Positions 18,736 through 28,909 of a DNA stretch of 64,000 nucleotides are shown here, one piece after another. The stretch lies in contig JADJDJ010000004.1 of assembly GCA_016702745.1 (NCBI GenBank), positions 124,001 to 188,000 of the forward strand. Direction: 5' to 3'. The DNA is from Chitinophagaceae bacterium. Lineage in GTDB: Bacteria > Bacteroidota > Bacteroidia > Chitinophagales > Chitinophagaceae. The notes below the pieces were generated by a model. It made no database searches. It saw only the letters and a program-made list of their open reading frames with translations, and had not been told where the DNA came from. Made by a program: the position numbers and the translations under genes. Numbering within the stretch: position 1 is the first letter of the stretch; each line of letters opens with the position of its first letter.

Positions 18736-20094
18736 TTACTTCTCAAACAACTTATCCTTCGCCACTACTTTTACCTTGGTACCTGTCTTGAGGGTTTTAC
18801 TGATCGCATTATACGGACCGATCACCACTTCTTCTCCGGCATTCAGACCGCTGAGGATTTCGATATAGTTGATATCCTGGATACCTGATTTCACCACCAC
18901 TTTTTTCACCGAGCCATCTGCCTGCATCACAAAAACCACTTCTTCCAGTTCATCTTCATAACCACTGCTGGTATTACTGTTCAATGCATCAGCTTCTTCT
19001 TTACCCGCATTGTTTTCTTTCTTTTTATCCTCCATGCTCTTGTCACTGCCTTTGACCCTGGCATTCACAGCCGTGATCGGCACAGCCAGTACATTCTCCA
19101 CTCTTTTTGTTTTGATATCGGCACTGGCATTCATACCCGGACGAAAAGGAAATGTATTGCCCGCCAGATCTTCATAACTGGAACGGAGCAAACGGATCCG
19201 CACTTCATAATTGGTCACATCATTGGAAACAGCCAGCCCGTTGGAGGACTTGATACTGCTCGCAATCTTGGTCACCACCCCTTTGAACTTGCGGTTATTA
19301 TAGGCATCCACTTCCACATCAGCTGAATCCCCGATATTGATTTTCACGATATCATTTTCCCCCACATCCACCCTGATCTCCAGCACACTCATATCTGCCA
19401 CCGTCATCATTTCAGTACCTACATTAAAACTATTACCGGCCACTCTTTCTCCTTTTTTAACCTTGAGCGATGAGATCACCCCATCCATCGGTGCCACGAG
19501 GGTGGTTCTTCCCAGGTCTTTATTGGCTTTGTTCAATCCCACCTGAGAGGCCTGCACATTCGCCTGCAGGCTACGGATATTTTGTTTGGCCGCATTGTAA
19601 TTCGCCTGGGCTGTTTTCAATGTGGTTTCATATTGCTCCAGCTCGGCCTTGGAAATTACCTTATCCTCATATAATTTTTTATTCCGGTCAAAGCTTTGCT
19701 GGGCCTGGGTAAGGGATGATTGCAAGGCTTCCAGTGCCGCACTGCCATTGTCAACCGTAGCCGAAGTCTGGTTCACTCTGGCTGCCGCTTCATCTCTTTG
19801 CAGGGCATAGATATCGGCATAGATACGGGCCAGTATCTGACCGCGTTTGACGCTATCACCTTCTTCCACGGTGAGTTCGGTGACTTCACCCGAAATATCC
19901 GGACTGATCTTTACTTCCACTTCAGGATAAACTTTTCCGCTGGCATTCACTGATTCAATGATCGTGCGCTTTACCGCTTTTTCCACGGCTACTTTTTCTG
20001 CACTGTCTTTTTTCCCGGCCAGTTTCATCACCAGGAGCAAACCCAGCACAACCGCAACGGAGATATACAGCCATTTCCTGTTCTTTTTCTTCAT
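18736..20094 (-). CDS. efflux RND/ABC transporter periplasmic adaptor subunit
   Basis: A membrane fusion protein that links an inner-membrane pump to TolC. An N-terminal anchor (about 8-25) precedes a split biotinyl-lipoyl domain (SPDISGEVTELTVEEGDSVKRGQ, at about 60-85, and SSLKVKKGERVAGN near 210), a coiled coil between them (about 95-195), and beta-barrel and membrane-proximal domains. The C-terminal region has a charged insert (about 350-385). It lies 10 bases downstream of a tolC-like gene, so they are cotranscribed. No pump gene follows; the next gene downstream on this strand is gpsA. Confidence 0.9.
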   Translation of the reverse strand: MKKKNRKWLYISVAVVLGLLLVMKLAGKKDSAEKVAVEKAVKRTIIESVNASGKVYPEVEVKISPDISGEVTELTVEEGDSVKRGQILARIYADIYALQRDEAAARVNQTSATVDNGSAALEALQSSLTQAQQSFDRNKKLYEDKVISKAELEQYETTLKTAQANYNAAKQNIRSLQANVQASQVGLNKANKDLGRTTLVAPMDGVISSLKVKKGERVAGNSFNVGTEMMTVADMSVLEIRVDVGENDIVKINIGDSADVEVDAYNNRKFKGVVTKIASSIKSSNGLAVSNDVTNYEVRIRLLRSSYEDLAGNTFPFRPGMNASADIKTKRVENVLAVPITAVNARVKGSDKSMEDKKKENNAGKEEADALNSNTSSGYEDELEEVVFVMQADGSVKKVVVKSGIQDINYIEILSGLNAGEEVVIGPYNAISKTLKTGTKVKVVAKDKLFEK

Positions 20095-20104
20095 GGCACT
20101 TGAT

Positions 20105-21544
20105 TTATAGTTTTAATCCCTGTCCTTTATAAAATTCCAGCAATTTCATCTTGAACACATAATCATATTGAGAATACAGGGCCTGTATTTTGGAACGTAA
20201 CACATTGTTCTGACTGTTCAGCAGATCATAAGTGGACAACAAACCCAGATCATACCTTTTTTTAGCATAATCGTATGCTTTCTCCGAGGTTTGCACGGCT
20301 TTTCTTTCTGCATTGAATTTTTGCAGGGCCGCCGTGGCATCGGTGTACGCCTTGTAGATATCCTGTTTCAACTGCATATCGCCCGATTCTTTCTGCAATT
20401 CAAACTGCTGTACGGTTAGTTTATTTCTTTCCCAGTTGGATCTTGCATTGCGGCCATTTAAAATGGGAACACTGATCCCGATCCCGATATTCTGTGCAAA
20501 GTTGTTCCGGAACTGAGTACCCATGGGAATGGACCTCTCCCCTGCCTGCACAAATGAAGGAGCCTGAACTACATAATCGGTGCCACTCACATTCACGATG
20601 GCACCAGTGGGTTTAAATGGACCCGGATTAAAATTGGGAACTTTAATATTGACATAACTGGTACCCAATCCGCCAAATGCTGAGAAGGTCGGGTACATCA
20701 TACCACGGGCGGCTTCCACTGATTTTTTAGCAGATTGAATACGGAGACTGTTTATTTTTTGCTGGGGCAGACTGGCAATCGCCAATGCATACACCGATTC
20801 AGGTTGTAAATCTGCCAGGGCTTCTACCGGAATTTTATCTACCGGTGGTGTTTCAATTTCAAATGCCTCACCCGCATCAAGATTGAGCAGGGCCTTCATT
20901 TGCAGTAAAAATTGTTGTACTGATGCCTGAGCCGTGACAAATGAAGAACTGTCACGGGCCAGTTGCGCTTCCAGTTCGGCGGCATTGAGTTCGGGGAGGG
21001 CACCTGCATCCACTCTTTTACGGGTGCTGGTCAGCTGGTCAATGGTTTGTTGTACCTGTACTCCGGCCAGGTTTACCTGTTCTTTAGCCAGTAATATTTG
21101 CAGATAGGCAACGGCCACATTGAGGGCTACATCGTCCTTGGCTTTTTGCACCTGGGCCTTATCGGCTTCCCAGCTCAGGCGACTGGCTTCGATGGTATTC
21201 TTTTTAGAGAACCAGTTAAAGATGGTCACACCGGTTTGTAACTGCATACTCAGGTTAAAGAAATTATTATCCTCGAGTACTCCGGTGGTAGGGTTTTCAG
21301 AACGTCCCAGGCGATAACCGGCACTGGTGCTGTAATTCAGGGTGGGGAGCTGACTGGCTTTGTTCTGGGTCAGATTCAGTGCTGAAAACCGGGTTTGCAG
21401 ATCGGCCTGTCTGACCGATATATTATTCTTCATTGCATGATCCACGCAACGAACGATATTCCATTTGGAAGCCGGCTGACCCGAAGCCGCTGCACAAAGG
21501 AACAAGCCCATGGCCAGCTTGATTACCTTTTTCATAGAGTGCAA
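20105..21544 (-). CDS. TolC family outer membrane efflux protein
   Basis: A TolC-type outer membrane channel. It has a signal peptide (MKKVIKLAMGLFLCAAASGQ), and two repeated helical/strand halves typical of TolC, with coiled-coil heptads and the late segment AYDYAKKRYDLGLLSTYDLLNSQNN. The start may be the first or the fourth codon (MHSMKK). The 479 residues are normal. It is the first gene of a two-gene unit with the adaptor; the inner-membrane pump must be encoded elsewhere. Confidence 0.92.
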   Translation of the reverse strand: MHSMKKVIKLAMGLFLCAAASGQPASKWNIVRCVDHAMKNNISVRQADLQTRFSALNLTQNKASQLPTLNYSTSAGYRLGRSENPTTGVLEDNNFFNLSMQLQTGVTIFNWFSKKNTIEASRLSWEADKAQVQKAKDDVALNVAVAYLQILLAKEQVNLAGVQVQQTIDQLTSTRKRVDAGALPELNAAELEAQLARDSSSFVTAQASVQQFLLQMKALLNLDAGEAFEIETPPVDKIPVEALADLQPESVYALAIASLPQQKINSLRIQSAKKSVEAARGMMYPTFSAFGGLGTSYVNIKVPNFNPGPFKPTGAIVNVSGTDYVVQAPSFVQAGERSIPMGTQFRNNFAQNIGIGISVPILNGRNARSNWERNKLTVQQFELQKESGDMQLKQDIYKAYTDATAALQKFNAERKAVQTSEKAYDYAKKRYDLGLLSTYDLLNSQNNVLRSKIQALYSQYDYVFKMKLLEFYKGQGLKL

Positions 21545-21592
21545 AAATAGATGAAATGAGCGGCCTGAAACCTGAATTTTTACAGGCCCTGC

Positions 21593-22753
21593 TTATATCT
21601 TTCCCAGCGCCCCCTCCAGGTCTTTGATCAGATAAGCCGCATCCTCCAGTCCGGTATAGACCCGGATATATTTATGTTCCTTGTTCGTAGCGTCAAAATC
21701 TTTGACAGGAATGCCGGCACATTTGGGAATCACCAGACTTTCATGCCCGCCCCAGCTCACGGCCATCATGAAATGTTGGAGGGATTCACAGAAAAGGACG
21801 ATATCCTCTCTTTTATCTGATTTCAAGGTAAAAGTGAATAAACCACAGGCCCCCTTCATCTGCTCTTTGGCGAGGGCATATTGCGGGAAACTTTCATCAT
21901 GAGGAAATAAGATGCTTTCCACTTTGGGATGCTGCTTCATAAAAGCAACAACTTCCGCTGTGGTCTTTGTAATTCGCTCAAGCCTTGCCGGCAGGGTCCG
22001 CAATCCACGGATCATCAGCCAGGCATTAAAGGGCTGGATACCGCTGCCGATATTCAGGTACTCGCTGTTGAAGATTTTTTCCATCATGGCATGGGTACCA
22101 CTTAACACTCCGCCCAGGGTATCACTGTGACCGCCGATGTACTTGGTGGCGGTTTGCATGGCCATATCAATGCCCATTTCAATAGGCTTTTGATAGAGCG
22201 GTGTACAATAACTATTATCAATTAAAGTAGTGATGCCCCTGCTGCGTGCAAAAGCCGCCACATGCCGGATAGGCTGCAGGGCAAAGTCCCAGCTATTCGG
22301 TGATTCGAGATAATAAAAACTGGTATTGTCATTTGTAGCATTGATCCAGTTTTCGATTTGTGTACCATCAATATAAGTAACCGTTACATTGAACCGGGGC
22401 AGGATCACATCAAACATCCTTTGCACCCAGGTATAGGGTTTGGCTACCGATACAATATGATCACCGGATTTGATATTGGCAAAGATCCCGGCAAAGATGG
22501 CCGCTGCTCCGTTATTAAACACCAGACAATCCTCTGCCCCATCAAGTGCGGCCAGTTTTTTGCGGAGGATGTCCACGGTAGGATTTAATCCGCGGCTATA
22601 CAAATAACCGCCCATCTCATCTTCAAATGCCTTGGTGAGATCTGCTACTTTCTTAAAAGTGAAATTACTGGTCTGCAAAATGGGAGGCGCCACTGCATTA
22701 AAATAATGCTCACGATCCTCTCCCAGTTCATTAATGATTTGTGATATGTCCAT
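21593..22753 (-). CDS. Cys/Met metabolism PLP-dependent enzyme (cystathionine gamma-synthase/lyase family)
   Basis: A fold-type I PLP enzyme of the trans-sulfuration family. The Schiff-base lysine is K204 in TATKYIGGHSD and the cofactor Asp is D179 in TLIDNSY; YSRGLNPTVDILRKKLAALDGAE is also characteristic. Whether it is a gamma-synthase, beta-lyase or gamma-lyase cannot be settled from sequence alone. The ATG overlaps the stop of the permease gene upstream by one base (TGATG), so they form a coupled pair, which supports a role in amino-acid sulphur metabolism. Confidence 0.88.
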   Translation of the reverse strand: MDISQIINELGEDREHYFNAVAPPILQTSNFTFKKVADLTKAFEDEMGGYLYSRGLNPTVDILRKKLAALDGAEDCLVFNNGAAAIFAGIFANIKSGDHIVSVAKPYTWVQRMFDVILPRFNVTVTYIDGTQIENWINATNDNTSFYYLESPNSWDFALQPIRHVAAFARSRGITTLIDNSYCTPLYQKPIEMGIDMAMQTATKYIGGHSDTLGGVLSGTHAMMEKIFNSEYLNIGSGIQPFNAWLMIRGLRTLPARLERITKTTAEVVAFMKQHPKVESILFPHDESFPQYALAKEQMKGACGLFTFTLKSDKREDIVLFCESLQHFMMAVSWGGHESLVIPKCAGIPVKDFDATNKEHKYIRVYTGLEDAAYLIKDLEGALGKI

Positions 22754-24081
22754 CAGTTCTTCCGCTTATGATAAAATACATAATAAATAGCCAGGAAAAT
22801 CGCCAGCAGCCCGGTTCCGATCAGTGCCGCATTTACATCCTTGATCACCACGCCCACGGCGATCATAAAATAACTAAACACAAAGAATGAGGCCAGAATG
22901 GGAGTGAATTTATTCCAGGTGCCGGTGATCATCGACTGGTTTTGCTTTCTTTTTCTTAATACAAATAAGGTAGCGGCCGATGTACTCATGCCGATACTGT
23001 CCAGGAACATGGTAAAGTTGAGGATATTGTCAACCCCCTTACCAAAAAAAGTAACAATGATCGTGATGATTGAAAATGTAGCGAGTCCGGCCACCAGGGC
23101 TTCCGTCTTCGGATGACGATAAGAAAATATTTTCGGAAACACCCGGTCCTGGCTCATGGCAAACATAACCCTTGGATTACTCATCAGCAATATATTCACA
23201 TAGGCCAGCACCGATAAAAACATCAGGGCATCAAATACTTTACCACCGGCCTTGCCAAACCAGGCTTCACAGAGCAGGGCCCCGATGGCAGAGGCATTCT
23301 TCATTTTATCATATCCGATCACCTGTGTATAAGCTACATTGATCAGCAGGTATAAAAGGATCACAATAATGATCCCGATGATGATGCCTTTGGGAATAAT
23401 GCGTGTATCCTTTACCTCTCCCCCGAAATTGATGGTTTGCTGGTAACCGCCATAGGCAAAACAAACCGGTATCAATGAAATAAGAAATAAAGTAATGGCG
23501 CTGTTATTATCCAGCGTGAAAAAGGGTGAATTTTCCTCATAGCCATGTGGCTCAATCACCACTCCTTTGAAAAGCGCGGCAATCAATACCACCATCAATC
23601 CCACTTTAATAATGATGAGTACATTCTGGGTGCGACTGCTGGTCTTGAGTCCGAAGAGGTTCACCACAAAGAACATGGCCACGGCAGTAATGGCCACCAT
23701 GGTATTAAAAACGATGCCGCTGGGTTTTCCATAGAGCAGATCGCTTACATAATCGGCTCCGATCAGGGCCACCACAGCCAATGAAGCAGCATTGCTGATG
23801 AGAATAATGGCATTCACTGAAAAACCAACAGAGGGATGATAACATTCGGCAAATACTTTGTAATAACCTCCCATGGCTGGCAACCTTTGCCCGATCTCGG
23901 CATAGGTCAGGGCACCCGCTAAAGCAATGACCCCGCCGGCGACCCACAATAGAAAAAAGATATTGCTGTTACCTGAAGTAGCAGCGACAGAGGCAGGATT
24001 GCGAAAGATACCCATGCCGATCACCAGACTAACCACGATCAGGCTGATATCAAGCAGGTTCAGTTTGTTCTTACCACTCAT
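22753..24081 (-). CDS. APC family amino acid permease
   Basis: An amino-acid/polyamine/organocation transporter of about 442 residues with 12 predicted membrane helices. The opening LLDISLIVVSLVIGMGIFRNPA is the family's helix 1, with the unwound GMG region. The start at 24081 (MSGKNKLN) is used because the frame's earlier start would run into the divergent TonB receptor gene at 24129 and lacks family sequence. Its substrate is unknown; being coupled to a Cys/Met PLP enzyme suggests a sulphur amino acid. Confidence 0.88.
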   Translation of the reverse strand: MSGKNKLNLLDISLIVVSLVIGMGIFRNPASVAATSGNSNIFFLLWVAGGVIALAGALTYAEIGQRLPAMGGYYKVFAECYHPSVGFSVNAIILISNAASLAVVALIGADYVSDLLYGKPSGIVFNTMVAITAVAMFFVVNLFGLKTSSRTQNVLIIIKVGLMVVLIAALFKGVVIEPHGYEENSPFFTLDNNSAITLFLISLIPVCFAYGGYQQTINFGGEVKDTRIIPKGIIIGIIIVILLYLLINVAYTQVIGYDKMKNASAIGALLCEAWFGKAGGKVFDALMFLSVLAYVNILLMSNPRVMFAMSQDRVFPKIFSYRHPKTEALVAGLATFSIITIIVTFFGKGVDNILNFTMFLDSIGMSTSAATLFVLRKRKQNQSMITGTWNKFTPILASFFVFSYFMIAVGVVIKDVNAALIGTGLLAIFLAIYYVFYHKRKN

Positions 24082-24128
24082 GGTGGGAAGATACAAATAA
24101 AAGATTCTACCTTTAAAGTCTGTATTAC

Positions 24129-26222
24129 ATGAAAAACAAAGTTTTATTCCTGCCTTTCCTCCTGCTTCATTACGCAGTTTCTGCCCAGCAACCAATACTG
24201 AGCGATAGTTCCGCGACCCTGGAAGAAGTACAGGTCCGTTCCTTTGAACAAAACCGCAAACAATCGCAGACCGCTGTCAATGCTATCGCCATTGAATTCA
24301 ACAACGGCGACCGCAATAATAAGACTGCATTGGTCAGTGGCTTCAATACCATTGCCGGTGTGCGGATGGAAGAGCGTTCTCCCGGCAGTTACCGGATCAA
24401 TATCCGGGGCAGTTCGCTTCGGTCTCCTTTTGGCGTAAGGAATGTAAAAGTTTATTGGAATGATATTCCCATGACCGATCCCGGGGGCAATACTTATTTC
24501 AACCAGTTTGCTTATAATAATTTTTCCTGGATTGAAATATTCAAAGGCCCGGCTGGCAGTATGTATGGAGCCGGTACAGGCGGATTGATACAAATGTATA
24601 ATCTGGGTAAATGGCAACCGGGTGCAACGGCAGAATATAATATTGGAAGTTTTAACCGGCATACATTACTGGCCACGGTCAACTTCGGACAAAAAGAAAA
24701 TAAGAACCAAATAACCTATGCGCATGATGAAGCTGCCGGATACAGGGAGCAATCGGCCATGCGGAGGGATAATTTTTCATGGATCAGTCAGTTGAAAATA
24801 AGTGAACGACAAAAAATCACCGCCTCTGTTTTATACAGCAATCTCTATTACCAGACACCCGGCGCACTGACCGAAACAGAATACAGGAATAACCCAAAGG
24901 CAGCCCGGCCTGCAGCCGGAGGTTTCCCTTCCGCTATCAATGCAAGAGCAGCTATTTACCAGCAAAACCTGACAGCCGGATTCACGAACCAATATACATT
25001 CAGTAAACAATGGAGCAATCTGACAACGCTTTATGCCAGTTTCAACCAGGTGAAGAATGCAGCCATCCGTAATTATGAAAGAAGGCTCGAACCCTCCACC
25101 GGCGGCAGAACGGTATTCAGTTATGAAAAGAAAATAAATACGGAAAGCCAGATTAAATATAGTGCGGGTGCTGAAGTACAGGCTGGCTGGTTCAATACCA
25201 GGGTGAGCAATAACCGGAATGGCCAACCTGATACCGTGCAGACCAATGATGATATCCTTTTTTTAGTCTCCAACTTCTTTATACAGGGTGATTGGATCAT
25301 TAAAGAAAAGTGGTTTTTCAATACGGGTATCAGTCTGAATCGTTCCAGTGTTGAGTTTTCTCGTTTATCGCAGTACCCGGTCAGTAACCAAAAAAGAATC
25401 TACCGCAACGAACTGGCTCCCCGTATTTCATTCAGAAGGAATTTCGACAAGGGATTTGCCATAAAGGCCACGGTATCCAGGGGATTTTCTCCCCCTACCA
25501 TCGCAGAGTTATTACCTTCCACCGGGGTTATCAGCACAGAACTGGAAGCCGAGTATGGCTGGAATTATGAATTGACGCTGATCCAATCATTGCTGAAAAA
25601 CAAATTAAGACTGGAAGCCACCGGTTTTTATTTCAAACTGAATAAGGCCCTGGTACAACGTCGTGATATTTCAGGCGCTGATTTTTTTACTAATGCCGGA
25701 AATACAAAACAAAAAGGCCTGGAACTCACGGCAGATTTTTTTACCAGTTTTCCCGGTAAATGGGTGTACTACTGTAATATCAATGCGGCCTTAACAATGA
25801 ATCATTTCCGTTATGGAGATTTTGTAAGAGGCACGGTGGATTTTTCGGGCAAGACCCTTCCTTCTGTACCGGCCCGTAGTTTTAGTTTATTGGCCGATGT
25901 ACAATTCAAAAACGGGCTATACTCCAATGCCACCTGGTATGCCGCTTCATCCATCATGCTGAATGATGCCAATACAGCGAAGGCAGATGCTTATCAGTTA
26001 CTGGGATGGCGGATTGGCTGGAGAAAGACGATTAATAAAAAATACAAATGGAATTTCTTTGCGGGGGCAGACAACCTGCTGGATGAAAAATATAGTTTGG
26101 GCAATGATATCAATGCTGCAGCGGGCCGTTACTTCAATGCAGCCCCAGGGAGGAATTATTACGCGGGCATTTCCTTTCAATGGATCAAACCGTCAGCACC
26201 GGCTGCTCCACCACTAAAATAA
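24129..26222 (+). CDS. TonB-dependent receptor
   Basis: A TonB-dependent outer membrane receptor of 697 residues. It has a signal peptide (MKNKVLFLPFLLLHYAVSAQ), a TonB-box-like LEEVQVRS, a plug domain (about 40-150, IRGSSLRSPFGVRNVKVYWN, EIFKGPAGSMYGAGTGG), and a 22-strand-type barrel. It lacks the carboxypeptidase-like N-terminal domain of SusC-type proteins. The ligand is not recognisable. It is divergent from the permease (47-base gap) and its 3' end overlaps the convergent bicupin gene by 38 bases. Confidence 0.9.
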   Translation: MKNKVLFLPFLLLHYAVSAQQPILSDSSATLEEVQVRSFEQNRKQSQTAVNAIAIEFNNGDRNNKTALVSGFNTIAGVRMEERSPGSYRINIRGSSLRSPFGVRNVKVYWNDIPMTDPGGNTYFNQFAYNNFSWIEIFKGPAGSMYGAGTGGLIQMYNLGKWQPGATAEYNIGSFNRHTLLATVNFGQKENKNQITYAHDEAAGYREQSAMRRDNFSWISQLKISERQKITASVLYSNLYYQTPGALTETEYRNNPKAARPAAGGFPSAINARAAIYQQNLTAGFTNQYTFSKQWSNLTTLYASFNQVKNAAIRNYERRLEPSTGGRTVFSYEKKINTESQIKYSAGAEVQAGWFNTRVSNNRNGQPDTVQTNDDILFLVSNFFIQGDWIIKEKWFFNTGISLNRSSVEFSRLSQYPVSNQKRIYRNELAPRISFRRNFDKGFAIKATVSRGFSPPTIAELLPSTGVISTELEAEYGWNYELTLIQSLLKNKLRLEATGFYFKLNKALVQRRDISGADFFTNAGNTKQKGLELTADFFTSFPGKWVYYCNINAALTMNHFRYGDFVRGTVDFSGKTLPSVPARSFSLLADVQFKNGLYSNATWYAASSIMLNDANTAKADAYQLLGWRIGWRKTINKKYKWNFFAGADNLLDEKYSLGNDINAAAGRYFNAAPGRNYYAGISFQWIKPSAPAAPPLK

Positions 26223-26898
26223 GCGCTTCATAACTCAGGGCTTCGATATCTATCGGCGAGGTTTCGTAAAGGGCCAGTCCGTCCCGGGCATGCAACAAAC
26301 GACCAGCTACTTCAAAAGCACCATCCAGGACCAGCAGGAATACACCGGCATCGGCAGTAGATGGATAAAAATCAGCTTCCCCCCTGCCACTGAATTTACC
26401 AATGGAAATACTGAAGGGCAGGCGATGATCTCCCAGCCATTGCGGAGAAATTTTCATCAGACTGTTCTGAAAAATATTCACATCAAAATCAGATGATACC
26501 GACACTGTATTTGCAGGCAGATCATTTCTAATCCATATTTGCAGGAAATTGATCAGGTCATCTTTAAAAGGATTGATCAGTTCCAGTTGATCTCCCTTTG
26601 ATAACATCAGCAACTGTACCTGACCGGCAGCCAGGGTTCCTTCATGACCAACCGAAGTTTTGAAATGCAGTGCACCGATAACAGGCAACAGGATAATACT
26701 ACTGGGTTCCTCCACTTGCATAGTCATGGCACGTCCCCCTTCCAGGGCATCATCATTCAGCACATACATCCGGCCAAAAGGCTGTTTCTGTTCCAGCTGG
26801 TACTGACCAAAATTGAAAGTATTGAAACTGCGGAACCAGGGGGTTTCATTCAGACCCCTGTCTTCGGCCAGAAATATTTTTGCTTTTGCGGCTACCAT
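26185..26898 (-). CDS. pirin-like bicupin (YhaK-type)
   Basis: A pirin-family bicupin. The opening PWFRSFNTFNFGQYQ, the MYVLNDDALEGGRAMTMQ segment and the second cupin with FLLVLDGAFEVAGRLL resemble E. coli YhaK. Relatives include quercetin 2,3-dioxygenases and redox-stress proteins, but the enzymatic role is unproven; YhaK itself lacks a bound metal. Length (237) is as expected. It overlaps the convergent TonB receptor gene by 38 bases at the 3' end. Confidence 0.8.
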   Translation of the reverse strand: MVAAKAKIFLAEDRGLNETPWFRSFNTFNFGQYQLEQKQPFGRMYVLNDDALEGGRAMTMQVEEPSSIILLPVIGALHFKTSVGHEGTLAAGQVQLLMLSKGDQLELINPFKDDLINFLQIWIRNDLPANTVSVSSDFDVNIFQNSLMKISPQWLGDHRLPFSISIGKFSGRGEADFYPSTADAGVFLLVLDGAFEVAGRLLHARDGLALYETSPIDIEALSYEALILVVEQPVLTV

Positions 26899-27446
26899 AT
26901 CAGTTGATTTTAAGGGAGTAAACGCTGAGGTATGGCAGTAATTGTACCAGTTTTGTTAATATGCCTTCCTCGTTTTCCACAGGGGTTGCATCAGACACTA
27001 TCGGTTGTTCGATACCGATAGATCAGCCGGATGATTGTACTGGCTAAGGATTTGTAAAAGGGGTCCTGTGGAAACAGGACCCGTCTTAACCTCTAACTGC
27101 CCGACAAATAAATTTCTTACACTGCCTTCAGGCGGTGTAAACTTGTCGCCTTTGATTGACCGGTAAAATTGTTTAAGGTTAAAAATGTACCGGGAAAAGC
27201 TTAACCGCAGAGAACAAGAGAGGCAGAGGTTTCGCAGAGTTTAAAAAACGAGTCAGGCCAGAAGTTTAACCGCCCGCAGGGCCCTGTGGGCTAAGACGCA
27301 AGGACGCGAAGAGACGCAATGTCTTTTGACTTCCCCCATCTTTCGCCAAAAAAAAAGACGAACGAACCTTATAAAGCAATCTACCGGGGTCATAGCCCCC
27401 ACTAGCCATTCTCCACTAGCCACTCGCCACTAGCCACTCGCCTTCT
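26899..27446. repeat. intergenic region with CGCAGAG and CCACTAGCC repeats
   Basis: No gene is visible in 548 bases. It contains ACCGCAGAGAACAAGAGAGG-type words (27204-27240) and AAGACGCAAGGACGCGAAGAG (27293-27315), both also common near 51.6 and 56.5 kb in related form, and CCACTAGCCATTCTCC-type words just before 27443. A terminator hairpin lies at 27059-27084. Confidence 0.7.
27059..27084 (-). terminator. candidate terminator on the minus strand
   Basis: GGGTCCTGT (27061-27069) and ACAGGACCC (27074-27082) pair perfectly around a 4-nt loop. The minus transcript would read CCCTTTT after the stem. The upstream gene on that strand (DUF6089 barrel) ends about 360 bases before it, so assignment to that gene is tentative. 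Confidence 0.55.
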
Positions 27447-28202
27447 CTAATATTTCACCTTCGGACACTTCAACATATCCTTCTTCCCCGCCCTGTAAAT
27501 AATCCCAACAGTATAACCCATGTACTTATCCTTTTTGTCAGGGTTCGCTGCTTCACTAAACCCATCGAGATAATCGGTACTGACCAATCGGTAAGTCGCT
27601 TCCGCATTGACACCCCAGTTGCGGCCGAAAAAATAACGTACCCCTCCACCCATCGGAATCACGGGTATCATTCGTGGTGTATTGTGTGCTGTATCTGCTG
27701 CCAGTCCGGCCCAGACTTCACTGGTAGCGGGCTGAAAATACTCTGTATTCAGTGCGGACCAATCACGCCGTACTTTGATCAGCGACAAACCCGCACCGGC
27801 AAATACATAGGGAGAAAAGCCTTTGTCTTTGTAATTGCTACCCGTGAGGTTCCAGACCAGCTGCCCACTGAGTTCTGTTACAGGGGAAGTGAAATTGAAA
27901 TTTCTTTGCTTCCGGTATTCGGGGTTATCATATGCCGCATCATCGCCCTTTAGCTTACCAAATGCCAGCTGGCCACGCAGGGACAGTACCGGACTGATGA
28001 TTTTACTGGCATGAAGCCCTACTGTAAATTTTTGTGTTTCAAAAGACCCGATCCTTCGCGGGGTCAGATCTCCCTGGTAGACGAGCATCCCCAGGTTGAT
28101 TCCAAATTCATACTTGTGCAGGTTGGTTTGGCTGTGTACCATTTCCTTTTTTGCTGCGAATAACAATACTAACAAAGCCGTTGGTTTGAATGACCAGTTC
28201 AT
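27447..28202 (-). CDS. DUF6089-type outer membrane beta-barrel protein
   Basis: A 251-residue outer membrane barrel of the DUF6089/PorG-like group. A signal peptide (about 1-24, ending near HSQ) is followed by HKYEFGINLGMLVYQGDL, KGFSPYVFAGAGLSLI, GGGVRYFFGRNWGVNAEATYR and a final strand with YMGYTVGIIYR. PorG anchors the type IX secretion ring to the outer membrane, so a link to gldKLMN is possible but not shown; many paralogues have other roles. Confidence 0.75.
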   Translation of the reverse strand: MNWSFKPTALLVLLFAAKKEMVHSQTNLHKYEFGINLGMLVYQGDLTPRRIGSFETQKFTVGLHASKIISPVLSLRGQLAFGKLKGDDAAYDNPEYRKQRNFNFTSPVTELSGQLVWNLTGSNYKDKGFSPYVFAGAGLSLIKVRRDWSALNTEYFQPATSEVWAGLAADTAHNTPRMIPVIPMGGGVRYFFGRNWGVNAEATYRLVSTDYLDGFSEAANPDKKDKYMGYTVGIIYRAGKKDMLKCPKVKY

Positions 28203-28571
28203 CGGACAAATTTTTAGGCATTAAAAAAAATCCCGGGCAGAAGAGTACCGCATGGAGCGGCAGAGGTGGCTTGTATAGCGACAGAGGTTAAATGCCTAAC
28301 GCATGAAAGGGTCTTTTCATTTTCAGTCAAATGTTAAAAAAACCCTGCAAAAAAAGATGATGAACTAATGACAAATCTGCATTAAACTTCAAGGAATAAA
28401 AACTGTCACAAGGAGTTTTGCATCAGAAAAATTCCGGATATTTTATCTGGCTAACCAGTGTCCTGATCTGTTTTTCGTTGACTCATACAAGAGTTTCCTG
28501 GTCATAGGAGGCAGTGCCTTGATGAAAGGCTGTTGATAACTTATCCGCTCACATTTCATGAGCCGCTTACA
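28203..28571. other. upstream region of the cobalamin riboswitch
   Basis: No gene is visible. The promoter of the btuB transcript should lie here; no clear -33/-7 pair was found. A short palindromic stretch at about 28430 (CCGGATATTTTATCTGG) is present. Confidence 0.5.
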
Positions 28572-28572
28572 T

Positions 28573-28805
28573 TTGCAGTGATTTGGTTCCCGCCCATCAA
28601 TGGTCGGGATGAAAAGGGAAACCGGTGCAAATCCGGTGCTATCCCCGTAGCTGTAAAGCCGGAGAATGGGGTTTGGCAAGTGGTAAATAGGAAAAAATCC
28701 ACTGACCAATACATTCTCTCAGTTGAATCTGCAACCACTGTTCTGTTAAAACGAGAACGGGAAGGTGTCAACAAAAAGGCTAAGCCAGAAGACCTGCCAG
28801 ATCAA
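28573..28805 (+). promoter_or_regulatory. cobalamin (B12) riboswitch
   Basis: The core GGGAAACCGGTGCAAATCC starts at 28617, followed by GGTGCTATCCCCGTAGCTG and AAGCCGGAGAA, and the B12 box AGCCAGAAGACCTGCC at 28785-28800. These are the conserved parts of the adenosylcobalamin riboswitch. The element ends about 105 bases before the start of a BtuB-type receptor. In the ligand-bound state it would be expected to reduce expression of the downstream genes. Confidence 0.95.
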
Positions 28806-28909
28806 GCAAACATTATTCAGCTTTCGGGTGAAAGGCGGAGAATGTAAAGTCGGAAGACCTTACGATCTCATCTTTTAATTCATTTCGGAAGCAGTCACAC
28901 AAAAATTTC

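Noticed and set aside
28533..28847. A plus-strand open frame of 104 codons across the cobalamin riboswitch, and one on the opposite strand.
   Set aside because: The DNA matches the riboswitch core and B12 box; the frames are coincidental.
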